Assembly (NCBI GenBank): GCA_027457205.1 | Contig: DAIDTM010000350.1 | Location: 1 to 7,680 of the forward strand | From: Anaerolineae bacterium | GTDB lineage: Bacteria > Chloroflexota > Anaerolineae > UBA4142 | DNA length: 7,680 nucleotides | Direction of reading: 5' to 3' | Part shown: piece by piece, positions 1-6,564 of the stretch | Position numbering within the stretch: the stretch's first letter is position 1 | How the letters are laid out: each line of letters opens with the position of its first letter | Translations under genes and position numbers: made by a program | Notes under the pieces: generated by a model | The model's database searches: none | Told to the model about the DNA's origin: nothing | Seen by the model: only the letters and a program-made list of their open reading frames with translations

Positions 1-1667
1 GGCGGCGTCGATTCATTTTTTTCCACGATGGCGCTCGCGCCGTTCTGGTAAATCACCCGCGCCGGCGCGATCGGCTGCGCGGTCACATCGGTGACGAACG
101 CCCAGGGGGGCCACGCCGGATCGCGCAGCCATTCGGCAAAGGTGGATGGTCCCAGCTTCGTTCCCGCCGGAATCCATTGAAACCATTCGTTCGGCAGCGT
201 CTCGCGCCAGAGACCGAACGCCAGCCAGTATGCGCGAATCGTCTGCGGATCGGTGAAACTTATCTGGTAGGTGTCCAAGTTCGCCTTTGCCCAGAGCGCG
301 GTCTGCAACTCGGATTCGGTGAACGGCGCGTAGACTTTGGGGGGGCGCAGCGCGATCACGCCGACGCTGAGCAGCAAGGCGACGCCGATAAATCCGGCAG
401 CTGCCGCGCGTCCGGCGATGGGGACGCGGACGACCCCGCGTTCGATGCCGCGCGCAAGCGCGAGCGCGGCGAGCATCGCCAGCGGGAAGACCAGGATGTA
501 AAACGTCTTATCGACGCGATAGCCGGAGAGCGGGAAGAACGTCTGAATGGCGAGCAGCGCGGCGAATTGCAAAAGCCACACCAGCAGAAAACCGATCAAC
601 ACTCGACCGATGCCCTTGGCGCGCCACGCCAGCGGAACGCCGATCAGAGCGAGCAGCAAAAAGATCGGTCCGCCGAGCGTGTCGAGTGATGGGTTCGCGA
701 CGCCGCCGGGTCCCACACTCGACGTGGTCGAAATCTTGCCAGCGGCGAGTTCCAGAATGCCGGCGAACTGCAACGTCACCGCCGCCAGCGCCATCAGCGC
801 GAGAAATGCGCCGAGCGCGGCGAGCGCGCCGTAGGTGCGTCGGACGTCCACGCGGCGGCGCGCCTCGCCAATCACGCGCGCCAGCACAACCAACGCGAAC
901 AACGCCAGCGGCAGCGCGACGAAAATCGGGTAGGCAGCAACGGTCGCGAGCAGCGCCGCGCCGAGGAGCGCGGCGAAAATCCAGGAGGGTTGATCGGCGT
1001 AGCTGGCGGTGTACCACAGTGCGGCGAGGATGAACCATTGCGCCAGGGCTTGCGCGAAAAAGTACTGTTCCCAATCGACGATGCCGACAAAGTACGACCA
1101 CGGCACGAAGAGGAGCGCGGGCGCAAGCAGCGCGACGATTTTGGAGAGACGATTTTTCGGCAACAGCGCGCACGTCATACCGTAGACCGCGCCGGCGGCG
1201 AGCGCGATAAAACTTGCCGCGGTTGGATGCAGCACGCGCAGCGGCGACCAGCCGAGCCAGTGCGAGAACATCGCCGCGAGGAACGCGCCGCCTGCCGGGT
1301 ACCAACTGACCAGTTTGCCTTCGGGGTACGAGAAGAGGACTTGCTGGTACACGCGCACCGCGTCCGAGGATTGCGTCGGCGGCAGCAGAGTGGGCAGCGC
1401 CGGCGCGATAAAGTACAGCCACACACCGCTGACGACGAGGAGAAAGCCCGCGAGCTCCAGCGGATCGCTTTCGACGGCGACGCGCCCGTAAGCCGCCCAG
1501 AGCGCAAGCGCCAGTCCGATCACGACGACCGCCAACGTCAACCAGGTATTCGCGCGGTAGCCCGCCGCGATGTTTTGCAGATAACCGCCCAGCAGCGTGA
1601 AGAAAAAGATCAGGAAAACGACGCTGAACAGCGCCTGCGAAATCGAAACGGAGACCCGGCTACGCAT
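1..1667 (-). CDS. Polytopic membrane protein, possibly GT-C-type glycosyltransferase (3' end outside window)
   Basis: The open frame runs 555 codons from ATG at 1667 to the left edge without a stop, so the C-terminus is missing. The protein is very hydrophobic. Likely membrane segments lie near residues 11-30, 42-60, 69-95, 148-169, 176-195, 206-222, 228-265, 280-302, 333-347, 354-376, 388-405 and 421-440. A soluble, Trp-rich tail follows from about residue 441 (motifs such as WLAFGLWRETLPNEWFQW). Between early membrane segments sits a polar loop (about 98-128) with SSDAVRVYQQ and SWYPAGGAF, a place where GT-C glycosyltransferases often carry acidic catalytic residues. I do not see a decisive signature, so glycosyltransferase is an inference; a generic uncharacterised membrane protein is the alternative. 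Its ATG follows the trmO stop directly (TGAATG on the minus strand), with only a weak AGG upstream, so translational coupling is likely. Confidence 0.8.
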   Translation of the reverse strand, partial: MRSRVSVSISQALFSVVFLIFFFTLLGGYLQNIAAGYRANTWLTLAVVVIGLALALWAAYGRVAVESDPLELAGFLLVVSGVWLYFIAPALPTLLPPTQSSDAVRVYQQVLFSYPEGKLVSWYPAGGAFLAAMFSHWLGWSPLRVLHPTAASFIALAAGAVYGMTCALLPKNRLSKIVALLAPALLFVPWSYFVGIVDWEQYFFAQALAQWFILAALWYTASYADQPSWIFAALLGAALLATVAAYPIFVALPLALFALVVLARVIGEARRRVDVRRTYGALAALGAFLALMALAAVTLQFAGILELAAGKISTTSSVGPGGVANPSLDTLGGPIFLLLALIGVPLAWRAKGIGRVLIGFLLVWLLQFAALLAIQTFFPLSGYRVDKTFYILVFPLAMLAALALARGIERGVVRVPIAGRAAAAGFIGVALLLSVGVIALRPPKVYAPFTESELQTALWAKANLDTYQISFTDPQTIRAYWLAFGLWRETLPNEWFQWIPAGTKLGPSTFAEWLRDPAWPPWAFVTDVTAQPIAPARVIYQNGASAIVEKNESTP

Positions 1668-2123
1668 TCATTCGCCTGACGACAGTTTCCAGTACTTTTC
1701 AACCCACTCGCCGACGCGCGTGTGCTCGATGGCATCGCCGCGCGCAAGGTACGGCTTGATGTCGAGCACCGGCGTGCCGTTCAGCGCGTCCAGTCCGCGC
1801 ACGCGCAGCACGCCGTCGCGCGCCTCCAGCAGTTCCGCCGCGCGGATGCCAATCGGGTTGGGGCGCTGCGGCGAGCGCGTGGCGAACAGCCCGACGAGCG
1901 GCAGGTCGTCGCGCCGCATCGGACGGACGTGGAGCGAATCCGGCGGCGGCATCCGGTCGAAGTAGAAGACGACCCAGATGTGCGAAAACTGCGCGAGTCC
2001 GTCGAGCGCGTCGCGCCATTCGTCCGCGACGACGATCTCGGATTCGATTTCCTCCCAACGCGTGTCACGGCGCGCGTCGGTAATGGTGTTGCGAACCGTG
2101 CCAATCGGTTTCAGTTGAATCAT
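1668..2123 (-). CDS. trmO: TrmO/TsaA-type tRNA (m6t6A37) methyltransferase, short form
   Basis: The 151-residue protein matches the TsaA-like fold family (TrmO). Known members use S-adenosylmethionine to N6-methylate t6A at position 37 of threonine tRNAs, tuning decoding in the cytoplasm. Visible family motifs are IQLKPIGTVRN at the N-terminus (2-12), the family hallmark GLFATRSPQRPNPIG (78-92) and ALNGTPVLDIKPY (113-125). E. coli TrmO is about 235 residues with an extra C-terminal domain; this is the short, single-domain form, so methyltransferase activity is inferred from family. I chose ATG at 2123 because the conserved beta-strand begins at residue 2. The frame extends upstream to an ATG at 2171, but those 16 residues look unlike the family and cross the palindrome at 2119-2141. 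No clear Shine-Dalgarno precedes 2123, which suits a nearly leaderless mRNA. The membrane protein gene downstream abuts its stop codon. Confidence 0.88.
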   Translation of the reverse strand: MIQLKPIGTVRNTITDARRDTRWEEIESEIVVADEWRDALDGLAQFSHIWVVFYFDRMPPPDSLHVRPMRRDDLPLVGLFATRSPQRPNPIGIRAAELLEARDGVLRVRGLDALNGTPVLDIKPYLARGDAIEHTRVGEWVEKYWKLSSGE

Positions 2124-2141
2124 ACGATTAGTTCGTATGAT
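2119..2141. promoter_or_regulatory. Perfect 9-bp palindrome over the trmO start codon, candidate operator
   Basis: The arms ATCATACGA (2119-2127) and TCGTATGAT (2133-2141) are exact reverse complements separated by TTAGT. The trmO start codon (2123-2121) lies inside the left arm, and the likely minus-strand -10 box lies inside the right arm. A 23-bp dyad of this geometry is typical of a dimeric helix-turn-helix repressor site. As an RNA hairpin it would sequester the trmO start codon, which is the alternative reading. Sequence symmetry is observed; the regulatory role is inferred. Confidence 0.55.
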
Positions 2142-2165
2142 AGCCCAGAATGAATCTCTAGGCAA
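2136..2165 (-). promoter_or_regulatory. Possible promoter for trmO
   Basis: On the minus strand, TTGCCT (2165-2160) and TATCAT (2141-2136) are separated by 18 bp and resemble -35 and -10 boxes. Transcription would begin around 2129, only a few bases before the ATG at 2123, which fits the missing Shine-Dalgarno. The -35 box is only a 4/6 match, so this is tentative. Confidence 0.35.
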
Positions 2166-2194
2166 ATCCAAGATGGCGGGTGATTATTCACATC

Positions 2195-2251
2195 TCACCG
2201 CAAAGACGCGGAGCGCGCCGAGTTTTTTATATTTTGATTTCTTTGCGGTGA
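2195..2251. repeat. 12-bp inverted repeat with 33-nt spacer (small palindromic intergenic element)
   Basis: TCACCGCAAAGA (2195-2206) and TCTTTGCGGTGA (2240-2251) are perfect reverse complements. The left arm continues as CGCGGAGCGCGCCGAG and the spacer then becomes T-rich. From general knowledge, the CACCGCAAAGACGCGGAG / CTTTGCGGTG wording resembles a family of short palindromic elements scattered between genes in many environmental bacteria. It could also act as a terminator-like structure, but no T-tract follows either arm. Confidence 0.5.
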
Positions 2252-2283
2252 ATGAGCGGTGTGTACCAATTGCCACGGAGAAT

Positions 2284-2312
2284 TTGATTTATTTCAAACT
2301 AGCGGATATAAT
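2284..2312 (+). promoter_or_regulatory. Sigma70-type promoter of the liv operon
   Basis: TTGATT (2284-2289) and a consensus TATAAT (2307-2312) are separated by exactly 17 bp. Transcription would start near 2319, leaving a leader of about 180 nt before the binding-protein ATG. The -10 box is a full consensus match and the -35 box a 4/6 match. The region is AT-rich and oriented toward the operon. Confidence 0.6.
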
Positions 2313-2324
2313 GAACTTAATCCA

Positions 2325-2336
2325 AACCATACGATT
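2325..2336 (+). promoter_or_regulatory. Second copy of the palindrome half-site, in the early liv leader
   Basis: AACCATACGATT here matches AATCATACGATT at 2118-2129 in 11 of 12 positions. It lies just downstream of the predicted liv transcription start. Only one arm is present. If the same regulator binds both, trmO and the liv operon could be co-controlled; a chance match in AT-rich DNA is possible. Confidence 0.25.
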
Positions 2337-2370
2337 CTCACCAACATAATCCTCTCGTCTCTTGCTTCCC

Positions 2371-2390
2371 CACCTTTTGCCAAAGGGGTG
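2371..2390 (+). other. Small hairpin in the liv leader
   Basis: CACCTTTT (2371-2378) can pair with AAGGGGTG (2383-2390), with two G-U pairs, around a GCCA loop. It sits roughly 55-75 nt into the predicted leader. No T-tract follows, so it is not an intrinsic terminator. A short dyad TTCGA-AAC-TCGAA follows at 2427-2439. Function unknown. Confidence 0.3.
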
Positions 2391-2497
2391 ATGACGGCGC
2401 AACAACCGGGTTCGCTGCCCTCTCGGTTCGAAACTCGAAGGAATGAGGTTCGATTCAACTCGCGATGACGCGAAGAAACGAAAAGGAGAAGAAGACG

Positions 2498-3844
2498 ATG
2501 TCCCCTAGAATTCCCCGTTCACTCTGGATTGCCGCGCTGCTGACCCTGGCAGTAGTGATCCTCGCCGCGTGCGCGCCGGCTGCCGCACCCACTTCCGCAC
2601 CCGCCACTGCCGCTCCACAACCAAGCACCGGACCGGCTCCAACGACCGCCTCCACCGGCGGACAGACCAAGAACATCATCATCGGCTTTACCGCGTCCCA
2701 GACCGGCAGCAATAATGTCGAGTCGGGCAAACAGTTGCAGGGCTTGCAACTGTGGCTAAGCGATGTGACCAAAGCCGGCGGAATCAAACTCAAAGACGGC
2801 ACGGTGGTTATGCCATCGCTCAAGTTCTACGACGACGAAAGCAAAGCTGACCGCGTCCAGGCGCTGTACACTCAGCTCATCAATCAGGATAAGGTAGACT
2901 TTTTGATCAGCCCGTACAGCAGTGGATTGGCGAAATCGGCGGCGATCATCTCCGAGCAGTACGGCAAATTGATGATCACGACCGGCGCGGCGGATGACGC
3001 GACGATGGAGCAAGGTTTCAAGAACACCTACCAGTTGTACACTCCAGCCAGCCAGTATCTCTCGGGCGCGATCGACCTCTTGGGCAAGTTGAGTCCCTCC
3101 GCCAAGAAGATCGCCATCGTTTACTCGAAAGACGCGTTCTCGACGACCGTCGCCCAGTTTGCCAACACGTACGCGACGAGTCACGGCTACAGCGTAGTCG
3201 TCAACGAAGGGTACGATCCCAGCACGACCGATTTTTCGTCCTTCATCAACAAGATTGCCGCCGCTAGTCCGGATGCCATCATGGGCGGCGGGCACTTTGC
3301 CGACGGCAGCACCTTTGCCAAACAACTCTTCGACAAAAAAATACCCGCCCAGATGCTCGTCCTCCTCGTCGCACCGCCCGCACCCACGTTCACGCAAATT
3401 GGCGACGGCGCGCAATACGTCATCGGTCCCAGCCAGTGGGAGCCGCAGGTGACGTACAGCGCCGACGCCGCCAAAGCCGCCAACTTGCCCTGGTACGGCA
3501 TCAGCGTCACGGATTTCACCGCGGAATTCAAAGCCAAGTACAACGCCGATCCGTCGTATCACGCCGCGGGCGGTTATATGGCGGGCTTGCTGCTCCAGAA
3601 AGCCATCGAAGATACCAACAGCATCGACCCGACGGCGATCAAAGCCGATCTCGACAAACTCGATTTGCTGACTTTCTACGGTCACATCAAGTTCAGCACC
3701 GACGCCAAGACCCACGGCAAGCAGATCGGGCACGAGATGGTCTATATGCAATGGCAGAAGGACGCCTCCGGCAATTTCGTCAAGCAGATCGTCTGGCCCC
3801 TTACCGCCAAGACCGCCGACGCTCAACTCCGTAAGCTGCCATAA
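2498..3844 (+). CDS. livK: Branched-chain/hydrophobic amino acid ABC transporter substrate-binding lipoprotein (LivK-like)
   Basis: The 448-residue precursor opens with a positively charged N-terminus, a hydrophobic core (about 9-22) and a lipobox LAAC, with the lipidated Cys at residue 25. A low-complexity Ala/Pro/Ser/Thr linker (26-57) tethers the ligand-binding domain outside the membrane. The rest is a type I periplasmic-binding fold (Peripla_BP_6/HAAT class): IIGFTASQTG (61-70), FYDDESKADR (110-119) and SPYSSGLAKSAA (138-149) match the usual early strands and ligand loop. Start choice: AAGGAG (2483-2488) lies 9 nt before ATG 2498, whereas the in-frame ATG at 2465 lacks such a site and would add a charged 11-residue stretch before the signal peptide. 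It is first in the liv operon, driven by the promoter at 2284-2312. The exact ligand (Leu/Ile/Val, another amino acid, or an amide) cannot be read from sequence, so the symbol indicates family. Confidence 0.9.
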   Translation: MSPRIPRSLWIAALLTLAVVILAACAPAAAPTSAPATAAPQPSTGPAPTTASTGGQTKNIIIGFTASQTGSNNVESGKQLQGLQLWLSDVTKAGGIKLKDGTVVMPSLKFYDDESKADRVQALYTQLINQDKVDFLISPYSSGLAKSAAIISEQYGKLMITTGAADDATMEQGFKNTYQLYTPASQYLSGAIDLLGKLSPSAKKIAIVYSKDAFSTTVAQFANTYATSHGYSVVVNEGYDPSTTDFSSFINKIAAASPDAIMGGGHFADGSTFAKQLFDKKIPAQMLVLLVAPPAPTFTQIGDGAQYVIGPSQWEPQVTYSADAAKAANLPWYGISVTDFTAEFKAKYNADPSYHAAGGYMAGLLLQKAIEDTNSIDPTAIKADLDKLDLLTFYGHIKFSTDAKTHGKQIGHEMVYMQWQKDASGNFVKQIVWPLTAKTADAQLRKLP

Positions 3845-3870
3845 ACGTCAAGGGCTACTTTGAAATCTTG

Positions 3871-3904
3871 AAATGTGCGACGCACCCAAGTGCGTCGCAC
3901 ATTT
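3871..3904 (+). repeat. Perfect 15-bp hairpin between binding-protein and permease genes
   Basis: AAATGTGCGACGCAC (3871-3885) and GTGCGTCGCACATTT (3890-3904) pair perfectly around a CCAA loop. The stem begins 27 nt after the livK stop and ends 20 nt before the livH start. Only three T residues follow, as part of the stem, so it is a poor full terminator. It more likely acts as a partial terminator or 3'-end stabiliser that lets the binding protein be made in excess over the membrane subunits. It could alternatively be a copy of a dispersed REP-like palindrome. Confidence 0.65.
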
Positions 3905-3924
3905 ATGCCCCATTCGAGGTGAAG

Positions 3925-4788
3925 ATGAATCTTGCCGTGCTTGTCTCTTCGTCTATCGATGGATTGATGCTAGGTTTTATCTACGGTCTGGCGGCGATGG
4001 GCTTGACGCTCATCTTTGGCGTGATGCGCGTCATCAACCTCGCCCACGGCGCGGTGATTACGCTGGGCATGTTCGCCCTCTACCTCTTCAGCGTCCAGCT
4101 GGGGCTGAATCCTTATCTTGCGCTCGTCCTCACCCTGTTTCTCGGCTTGGCTTTCGGAGTCGTGATGTACTTTATCTCGGTTCATCGCGTCATCAACGCG
4201 CCGGAGCTGACGACGCTCCTCGCGACCTTTTCGGTCGATCTCATCATCGTCGGCGTGGGCACCGCGATCTTTACGACCAGCCCGTTCTCGGTCAACGTCG
4301 ATCTGGGCACCTACGGGTCCGGCGAGATCACCGTCCTGGGCACCAAGATCGTCGCCGTGCTGGCAGCGATTCTCATCACGGTGGCGCTGTACTATTTCCT
4401 CTACCGCACGCGCATCGGCAAATCGATCCGCGCGGTCGCGAACAATCGCAGCGCGGCGGAGCTGATGGGCATCAACACCACCGCCATGCTCGCGCTGAGT
4501 TTCGGACTCGGCACAATGCTGGCGATGATCTCCGGTGGACTGATCGCCACGCTGTTCACGTTCACCATTCTCACCGGCGACGATTACCAGACCAAGAGTT
4601 TCGTCATCGTCGTCATCGGCGGCTTGGGCAATCCGACCGGCGCGCTGGTAGGCGGCATCCTGCTCGGCTTGCTCGAAGGGATCGCGACGCTATTTATGCA
4701 GCCCAGCTGGGTGCCGGTGATCGAGTATGTCGCCTTCGTGTTGATCCTCCTGCTCCGCCCCAATGGATTGTTCGGGGCGCGCGCGTGA
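3925..4788 (+). CDS. livH: Branched-chain amino acid ABC transporter permease LivH
   Basis: The 287-residue membrane protein is one of the two permease subunits forming the transport channel. It has about eight hydrophobic segments and the family's N-terminal signature GLTLIFGVMRVINLAHGA (26-43). The cytoplasmic coupling loop RAVANNRSAAELMGI (169-183) contacts the ATPases, and the late motif GGLGNPTGALVGG (232-244) is followed by the usual C-terminal LRPNGLFG (277-284). Length is normal for LivH. I chose ATG 3925 because GAGG (3916-3919) sits 5 nt upstream. The frame opens earlier at 3868, but that would translate the hairpin and add 19 polar residues before the first membrane segment. livM follows after 16 nt. 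Confidence 0.93.
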   Translation: MNLAVLVSSSIDGLMLGFIYGLAAMGLTLIFGVMRVINLAHGAVITLGMFALYLFSVQLGLNPYLALVLTLFLGLAFGVVMYFISVHRVINAPELTTLLATFSVDLIIVGVGTAIFTTSPFSVNVDLGTYGSGEITVLGTKIVAVLAAILITVALYYFLYRTRIGKSIRAVANNRSAAELMGINTTAMLALSFGLGTMLAMISGGLIATLFTFTILTGDDYQTKSFVIVVIGGLGNPTGALVGGILLGLLEGIATLFMQPSWVPVIEYVAFVLILLLRPNGLFGARA

Positions 4789-4804
4789 CCGAGGCATTCC
4801 TACG

Positions 4805-5800
4805 ATGAAGAATCTACTGAATCCATACCTCTGGATTATCCTGCTTGTCGTTGGCGGCATCTCGGTCGTTCCGATTCTGACCGGCGATGCGTCGATGCGC
4901 GAAGACTTGTTCCTCATCCTGATGCTGGTCGTGCTTGCCTCCAGCGTGAACATCATCACCGGCTATACCGGCTACGTCAGCTTCGGCAACATTGTCTTTT
5001 TTGGATTGGGCGGTTACTTTGCCTTTTACCTGATGCAGAATTTCGAAACGAATTTCGTTCTTGCCGCGCTGGTCGGCGGCGTTGGCGCGAGCATCGTCGC
5101 GGTGCTGATCGGCATTCCCGTGCTGCGACTGCGCGGGGCGTACTTTGCGCTTGCCACCATCGGCATCAATGAGGCGATGCGAACTTTCGTCGCCAACTTC
5201 GACCCGTTCGGCGGATCGGTGGGAATGTTCTTCAACTATTCCGTCTATAACGCCTATGGCGGCGCGAAGAACGCGCTGTGGTTTGCCTACGATGGGATTG
5301 TCGTCGTCGCGTTGGCGACCATCGCCGCCAGTTTCCTGATCAAAAAATCGAAATTCGGTCTGGGGTTGCTGGCGATTCGCGAGGATCAGGACGCCGCCAA
5401 GGTGCTCGGCATCGATCCGGCGCGCGCCAAAGTGATCGCGTACACCTTCTCGGCGTTCTTCCCTGCGCTGGCGGGCGCGCTCTTTTTCTTCAAGAACGGC
5501 ATCATCGAACCGGACGTCGCCTTCGATCTGCTTCGTTCCATCGAGGCGCTGGTGATGGTGATGCTGGGCGGTTACGGCACCGTCGTCGGACCCATTGTCG
5601 GCGCGACGGTGTACGAACGCATCACCGCGCTGCTCATCACCGCGCCGTCGATCACCGTGTTGGGTGTGTCGCTCGGTTTCAGCCAGTTGCATCTTGCGAT
5701 CGCGGGTTTTCTGCTGCTTCTCATCGTCCTCTTTGTCACCGCCGGATTTGTCGGTTGGCTGCGCCAACGATTTCCGCGCACGCGGAGGTACCTCGAATGA
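4805..5800 (+). CDS. livM: Branched-chain amino acid ABC transporter permease LivM
   Basis: The 331-residue second permease subunit pairs with LivH. Family motifs appear in order: GYTGYVSFGNIVFFGLGGY (53-71), RLRGAYFALATIGINE (108-123), the ATPase-coupling loop LLAIREDQDAAKVLGI (188-203) and GGYGTVVGPIVGA (255-267). Around ten hydrophobic segments are visible, and the tail is basic (RQRFPRTRRYL), as expected for a cytoplasmic end. GAGG at 4791-4794 lies 10 nt before ATG 4805, so the ribosome site is modest and coupling to livH is probable. An in-frame ATG at 4763 lies inside livH and would add a polar 14-residue stretch, so I rejected it. The stop TGA overlaps the livG start as ATGA. Confidence 0.93.
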   Translation: MKNLLNPYLWIILLVVGGISVVPILTGDASMREDLFLILMLVVLASSVNIITGYTGYVSFGNIVFFGLGGYFAFYLMQNFETNFVLAALVGGVGASIVAVLIGIPVLRLRGAYFALATIGINEAMRTFVANFDPFGGSVGMFFNYSVYNAYGGAKNALWFAYDGIVVVALATIAASFLIKKSKFGLGLLAIREDQDAAKVLGIDPARAKVIAYTFSAFFPALAGALFFFKNGIIEPDVAFDLLRSIEALVMVMLGGYGTVVGPIVGATVYERITALLITAPSITVLGVSLGFSQLHLAIAGFLLLLIVLFVTAGFVGWLRQRFPRTRRYLE

Positions 5801-6564
5801 CGAACACCGCTTCGGTAATTCTCGCGGTGGAAAATGTGAGCATGCGGTTTGGCGGCTTGGTGGCGCTAGATCGCGTTTCGTTGACAGTCCACGAAGGCGA
5901 AATCTTTGGCATCATCGGACCCAACGGCGCGGGCAAGACGACGCTCTTCAACGTCATCAACGGCGTCTACGCCCCACACGAGGGTCGCATTCTGTTTCGC
6001 GGCGAAGATATTACCGGCATGCCGCCCTTCCAAGCGTCGCGCCGCGGCATCGCGCGCACGCACCAAGTGGTGCGCCCGCTCGGCGAATTGACCACGAAAG
6101 AGAATGCGATGGTCGGCGCGTGTTTTGGACGCGAGAACCTTTCGCTCGAAAAATCATCCATCGTCGCCGACGAGATTCTGGAATTTGTGGGGCTGGCTGC
6201 CCGCCAGGACATGCTTGCCGGTAAACTAAACATCGCGCAGAAAAAGCGGCTCGAAATGGCGCGCGCGCTGGCGGCGCGTCCGCTCCTGCTCCTGCTAGAC
6301 GAAGTGCTCGCCGGGCTAAACCCGCAGGAAGTCGCCGAGATGCTGACGGTCATCCGGAAAATCCGCGACCAGGGCGTCACGATCATCATGATCGAACATC
6401 TGATGCACGCGGTGATGAACCTGTCCGACCGCGTCTTTGTGCTGGACTATGGCGCGAAAATCGCAGAAGGCGCGCCGCAAGCCGTCTCCAGCGATCCCCG
6501 GGTGATCGAAGCGTATCTCGGCGATCCCAAAATGGCGCAGCGTCTCCTGGAGGGATCGGCATGA
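5797..6564 (+). CDS. livG: Branched-chain amino acid ABC transporter ATP-binding protein LivG
   Basis: The 255-residue ATPase energises LivH/LivM from the cytoplasmic face. Walker A is GPNGAGKT (41-48), the Q-loop glutamine is Q90 (ARTHQ), Walker B with catalytic Glu is LLLLLDE (163-169) and the H-loop is H201 (IEHLMH). The ABC signature is atypical: LNIAQKKRLEMARAL (144-158) stands where LSxGQ is usual. A degenerate signature is known in a subgroup of LivG proteins, so this need not mean inactivity. It matters more if the partner LivF is broken. GGAGGT (5784-5789) lies 7 nt before the ATG, and start and stop of neighbouring genes overlap as ATGA on both sides, indicating tight coupling. Confidence 0.93.
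   Translation: MTNTASVILAVENVSMRFGGLVALDRVSLTVHEGEIFGIIGPNGAGKTTLFNVINGVYAPHEGRILFRGEDITGMPPFQASRRGIARTHQVVRPLGELTTKENAMVGACFGRENLSLEKSSIVADEILEFVGLAARQDMLAGKLNIAQKKRLEMARALAARPLLLLLDEVLAGLNPQEVAEMLTVIRKIRDQGVTIIMIEHLMHAVMNLSDRVFVLDYGAKIAEGAPQAVSSDPRVIEAYLGDPKMAQRLLEGSA

Larger units (their letters stand above)
2124..2497. other. Divergent intergenic region between trmO and the liv operon
   Basis: No credible gene lies in these 374 bases. The short open frames here have no ribosome-binding sites, no domain-like sequence and no consistent codon bias. The stretch holds the operator-like palindrome, a 12-bp inverted repeat, the rightward liv promoter, a copy of the palindrome half-site, a small hairpin and the liv leader. 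It is visibly richer in A+T than the flanking genes, especially 2220-2345. Confidence 0.7.

Noticed and set aside
508..1422. Long minus-strand open frame of 304 codons, plus plus-strand frames at 177-689 and 990-1679
   Set aside because: They are Arg/Ala- or Gln/Glu-rich translations in other frames of the membrane protein gene, which itself runs unbroken off the left edge with clear transmembrane character.
2115..2141. Rightward promoter TTGAAT-15-TATGAT within the palindrome
   Set aside because: The spacer is short, and the TATGAT arises from the dyad symmetry. A better promoter for the rightward operon lies at 2284-2312.
2137..2349. Small plus-strand frame of 70 codons upstream of the liv operon
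   Set aside because: It begins inside the palindrome, crosses the inverted repeat and the liv promoter, and has no Shine-Dalgarno.
2447..2456. GGTTCGATTC resembling a tRNA T-loop
   Set aside because: No acceptor stem, D-arm or anticodon arm can be drawn around it, so it is not a tRNA gene.
2756..3826. Minus-strand open frame of 356 codons opposite the livK-like gene
   Set aside because: It is an antisense shadow of a strongly recognised binding protein. It has no ribosome site or domain pattern of its own.
4814..5767. Minus-strand open frame of 317 codons opposite livM
   Set aside because: It is a hydrophilic, His/Gln/Asp-rich antisense shadow typical of the reverse of a GC-rich membrane-protein gene.
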